From Peribacillus sp. FSL E2-0218 (lineage in GTDB: Bacteria > Bacillota > Bacilli > Bacillales > DSM-1321), in assembly GCF_037992945.1 (NCBI RefSeq), contig NZ_CP150304.1, positions 350,001-414,000 of the forward strand: 64,000 bases of DNA, read 5' to 3'. Shown piece after piece: positions 61,245 to 64,000 of the stretch. The number at the start of each line of letters is the position of its first letter. Position 1 is the first letter of the stretch. The translations under genes and the position numbers were made by a program. The notes beneath the pieces were generated by a model, which saw nothing but the letters and a program-made list of their open reading frames with translations, ran no database searches and was not told where the DNA came from.

Positions 61245-62552
61245 ATGGACGAGTTGAGTTCCTCATATCTGGAGAAAAAAATCGCAACACATATGGTGAA
61301 GGATGATAGTGGTTATATGTTCGTTTTTCAACGGGCGAAACTATCGATGCAAGATCGGCTGGAATTGCAGCTTATCCATGAAGCTGATGATGCTCTCCAG
61401 AGACATATAGAAGTGACAGAGGATGAGGTGCAGATCAGAGTAAATCCACCAGCCTCTTTTTTTGTTTTTTCGAGGGCAAGAGAGAAAAATGTGATACGCC
61501 AATGGGTATCTTCTTATCAAATCGTGAAGAAGATCAGAAATCATCAATTGACTCGGTTGATGCTTGCCGTCTGTCCGGAAAATATCGTTTTTGATTCAAG
61601 TATGTCCCCGTATTTCCTCCATTACGGTGTAAGGGACAGTCTGCCTCCCTATGAGCAGGATCAGGATATGTTATTTCAAGAAACGAAGGCAACGATTTCG
61701 GCGCTTGTGGATGGGCAACATTCATTCGAAGAGTACCTGCTTTACCATCAAACACTGAAGCTATCGAACGAAGCACAAAGCATATTGGCTGCCGGGACCT
61801 GGGATGAACTTTCCACAATCATTCAATCTCGAATAGATGCGTTGGAGAAGGAAGAAAAAGCATTTGTGCATATCCCCGAAAAGAAGTGGAAAACGGCACG
61901 GTATACTCTTATGGGAACGATGATCGCCCTTGTGCCATTGCTGTTCTTTACGATTTATACGCTTTTCATCTCCCAGCCAAGACATACTGCATACGTAGAA
62001 AGCGGTGAAAGCTTCCTAACGCAAAAATATAGTGAAGTTATTGACCGATTGGAAAATTATGATCCAAGGAAAATGCCGTATGTCGTTCAATATGAACTGG
62101 CAAGGTCTTATGTCACTTATGAACCGTTAGAGGGTGCCGCGAGGAAGAATGTCGAAAATGCCATCACCTTGCAGACCGATAGTCAGTATCTCTTGTATTG
62201 GATTTATATAGGCAGGGGGGAGAACGAGGACGCGATCGATTTGGCGAGAATCATGGAGGACCGCGAATTGATCATGTACGGGCTGATCAACCAGAAAGAA
62301 CAGATTAAGCTGGATGATCGGCTATCTGGAGAAGAAAAGGAAACGCAACTTAAAGAAGTCGATACGGAGCTGATCCAATATAAAAAGGAAAAAGAGGAAT
62401 TGGAAAAGCAATTGGATGAACAGGAAGGACAGAACCTGGAGAAATCCGATGCGGAAGCAGAAGCTAAGCCAGCAGTAAAAGAGGAAGTTGAAAAGAAAGA
62501 AAGCAAGGATTCAATAAAAACATCTGATGAAAAAGAGAAAAGCAAAGAGTGA
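61245..62552 (+). CDS. yukC: Type VII secretion protein EssB/YukC
   Basis: The 435-residue protein has an N-terminal pseudokinase-like cytoplasmic domain (about 1-215), one transmembrane helix (about 225-247; ALVPLLFFTIYTLFI), and an outer helical domain (250-360). A long charged Lys/Glu-rich tail with coiled coil (365-435) follows. This is the usual EssB plan. It bridges the ATPase and other membrane parts of the secretion channel. AAGGAGT precedes ATG 61245. Confidence 0.92.
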   Translation: MDELSSSYLEKKIATHMVKDDSGYMFVFQRAKLSMQDRLELQLIHEADDALQRHIEVTEDEVQIRVNPPASFFVFSRAREKNVIRQWVSSYQIVKKIRNHQLTRLMLAVCPENIVFDSSMSPYFLHYGVRDSLPPYEQDQDMLFQETKATISALVDGQHSFEEYLLYHQTLKLSNEAQSILAAGTWDELSTIIQSRIDALEKEEKAFVHIPEKKWKTARYTLMGTMIALVPLLFFTIYTLFISQPRHTAYVESGESFLTQKYSEVIDRLENYDPRKMPYVVQYELARSYVTYEPLEGAARKNVENAITLQTDSQYLLYWIYIGRGENEDAIDLARIMEDRELIMYGLINQKEQIKLDDRLSGEEKETQLKEVDTELIQYKKEKEELEKQLDEQEGQNLEKSDAEAEAKPAVKEEVEKKESKDSIKTSDEKEKSKE

Positions 62553-62582
62553 GCATATTGCCTTTTGCGGAGGTGAGATTAT

Positions 62583-64000
62583 ATGAGTTTATTATGGATT
62601 TATTCCCAGCGAACCTACCAATCCTATACGATCAAGGATCAGCATAACGGCCCCATTACGATTGGGCCAGCAAAAAAGGATACAATCCGCATCCATTCGT
62701 TGCCTTTCGAACATGGATCTATCGAGCTGAGAAAACGGGATGGGCTCCATGAATATGAGGTATATGGAGGAGAAAAGAAGCTTGGTGATGTAAAGCCGTT
62801 ACAGAGCTTCACGTTTCGTGAGGGAGATGAAACGGTCGATATTTTTTATATAGCAGGACAATCGGAAGAAAGCCTCTATTATATCGGCAACTTGAAAGAA
62901 ATCACTGTATCACACAAGGCGGAAGCCACTTTCCGTAAGGAAGGAACCCTTTCGTGGAATGGCTTATCCATGGTTTTTCTTCGAGGGCGATGGTTTCTAA
63001 TGCCCGATGAAAAAAGCAGGGTTTTCCTGAATGGTGAAAGGCTGGCAGCAAAAGCACCCATTCAAAATGGCGATCTCATTTTTTTGCCTAATATGACACT
63101 GAGGTTGATTGAAGGCGACTTACTAATGGTTCATAGTGCCGAAACCTATGCAACATCCTTACCTGAAATGAAGAAGCCGATCTCGGAAATGAAGAAAAGC
63201 TATCCCCAATTTCGCCGGACTCCAAGGATGATCTATGATTTGCCTGACGAGAAAGTGACAATCTCATTTCCGAGCCAGGAATCGGAAGATAATAATAGAG
63301 GGTTATGGCTCATCCTGATGCCGCCGCTGATGATGTTGATTGTCATGGGTGTCATTACGATCGTTCAGCCGCGGGGGATATTCATCATCATATCGATTGT
63401 GATGTTCACCACGACTTTGGTAACCTCGACGGCACAATACTTTAAAGATAAAAAGAAACAAAAATTCAGGGAAGAAAAACGCCAACGTGTCTACACAAGA
63501 TATCTAGATCAAAAACGGGAGGAACTGCAAGAACTTTCTGAAAAGCAAAGGAATGTGCTTTTCTATCATTATCCATCCTTCGAAAGGATGAAGCAGCTAA
63601 CCGAAAGTATCAGTGACCGTATATGGGAGCGAACCTTGGAAAGTGAAGACGCACTCCACTTTAAGATCGGGACGGCGACGATATCGTCAAGCTATGAGGT
63701 CTCGGTCAACAGTAACGATATGTCCAATCGAGAAATTGATGAATTACTCGAGCGGTCACAGGAACTTGTCGATGTATACAAAAACCTGGAGGCTCTTCCG
63801 TTATCAATCGATTTATCTCATGGATCGATGGGGCTTGTCGGAAAGGAGTCGATCGTTAAACGGGAGTTGCAACAATTGATTGGGCAGCTGGCATTTTTCC
63901 ATAGTTATCATGATGTCCGGTTTGTGGCCATCTTTCCGGAAACCGACTACCAGGAATGGGAATGGATGAAATGGCTTCCCCATTTTCAACTGCCTCACGC
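62583..64000 (+). CDS. yukBA: Type VII secretion ATPase EssC/YukBA (N-terminal part, runs off the window)
   Basis: The frame opens at ATG 62583 behind GCGGAGGTGAG and remains open to the window end, giving 472 complete codons. Visible parts are two FHA-like domains (about 1-195), a pair of transmembrane helices near 240-285 (LWLILMPPLMMLIVMGVITIV and GIFIIISIVMFTTTLVTS), then a charged coiled coil (KDKKKQKFREEKRQRVY..) and the start of the cytoplasmic region (PLSIDLSHGSMGLVG). The FtsK/SpoIIIE ATPase modules lie beyond the end. This is the motor that exports YukE. Confidence 0.92.
   Translation, partial: MSLLWIYSQRTYQSYTIKDQHNGPITIGPAKKDTIRIHSLPFEHGSIELRKRDGLHEYEVYGGEKKLGDVKPLQSFTFREGDETVDIFYIAGQSEESLYYIGNLKEITVSHKAEATFRKEGTLSWNGLSMVFLRGRWFLMPDEKSRVFLNGERLAAKAPIQNGDLIFLPNMTLRLIEGDLLMVHSAETYATSLPEMKKPISEMKKSYPQFRRTPRMIYDLPDEKVTISFPSQESEDNNRGLWLILMPPLMMLIVMGVITIVQPRGIFIIISIVMFTTTLVTSTAQYFKDKKKQKFREEKRQRVYTRYLDQKREELQELSEKQRNVLFYHYPSFERMKQLTESISDRIWERTLESEDALHFKIGTATISSSYEVSVNSNDMSNREIDELLERSQELVDVYKNLEALPLSIDLSHGSMGLVGKESIVKRELQQLIGQLAFFHSYHDVRFVAIFPETDYQEWEWMKWLPHFQLPH

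Overview
The window reads as chromosomal DNA of a low-to-mid-GC, endospore-forming Bacillaceae, most probably a Peribacillus/Bacillus simplex-like soil species (inference). Support comes from B. subtilis-type gene sets: ykfBC, gntRKPZ, hutP-hutH, spoIIP, a yfiY/yfiZ/yfhA-like siderophore system and a yuk/ESX type VII locus. Strong AGGAGG-like ribosome sites and U-tract terminators are seen throughout.

Layout. 0-2.3 kb: end of a DUF819 membrane protein, then ykfB and ykfC for murein-peptide recycling. 2.9-5.6 kb: an orphan CHASE3-HAMP-GAF hybrid histidine kinase. 6.6-27.7 kb: the most distinctive part, a contiguous same-strand set of 14 genes that reads as a complete N-glycan (high-mannose) utilisation locus. 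It has a secreted GH85 endo-beta-N-acetylglucosaminidase with PKD and F5/8C modules, two GH38 alpha-mannosidases, a GH125 exo-alpha-1,6-mannosidase, a DUF624 membrane protein, a YesM/YesN-type two-component system, a LplB/YtcP/LplA-type ABC importer, a GH1 beta-glycosidase and two ROK sugar kinases. A cre-like site lies upstream. The proposed flow is: GH85 frees the glycan outside the cell, the ABC system imports it, the alpha-mannosidases trim it, GH1 may split the remaining beta-linked core disaccharide, and the ROK kinases phosphorylate the monosaccharides.

27.8-34.7 kb: a patchwork region with spoIIP, a chimeric NTF2-like ORF, an NmrA-type oxidoreductase beside a decayed HxlR regulator, FrnE/DsbA, DinB, a nucleotidyltransferase, a DUF2568 protein and scrambled IS1182-family debris. 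34.9-37.5 kb: an M20 amidohydrolase with two integral membrane proteins (DUF3100-like). 37.5-38.5 kb: a multiply frameshifted pseudogene and a repeated terminator module. 38.5-43.7 kb: the gluconate operon gntRKPZ with GntR operator. 44-45.4 kb: a beta-lactamase-like serine hydrolase. 45.6-48.8 kb: a divergent, Fur-box-controlled siderophore uptake system without its ATPase. 49.1-52.9 kb: hutP, the HutP-dependent terminator, hutH and a histidine-permease-like gene, with hutUIG absent. 53.8-56.8 kb: a glycine betaine transporter with a fused permease/binding protein. 56.8-58.6 kb: an intact IS1182-family element sitting in that operon's terminator with a 28-bp target duplication. 59-60 kb: a nucleoside hydrolase followed by a 20-bp tandem repeat array. 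60.5-64 kb: the start of the type VII (ESX) secretion locus, yukE-yukD-yukC-yukBA, cut by the window end.

Non-coding structure is rich: two unrelated 20-21-bp-period tandem arrays, a duplicated ~155-bp element with compensatory base changes, a terminator-like module present twice 36 kb apart, and two IS1182-type insertions that both abut rho-independent terminators.
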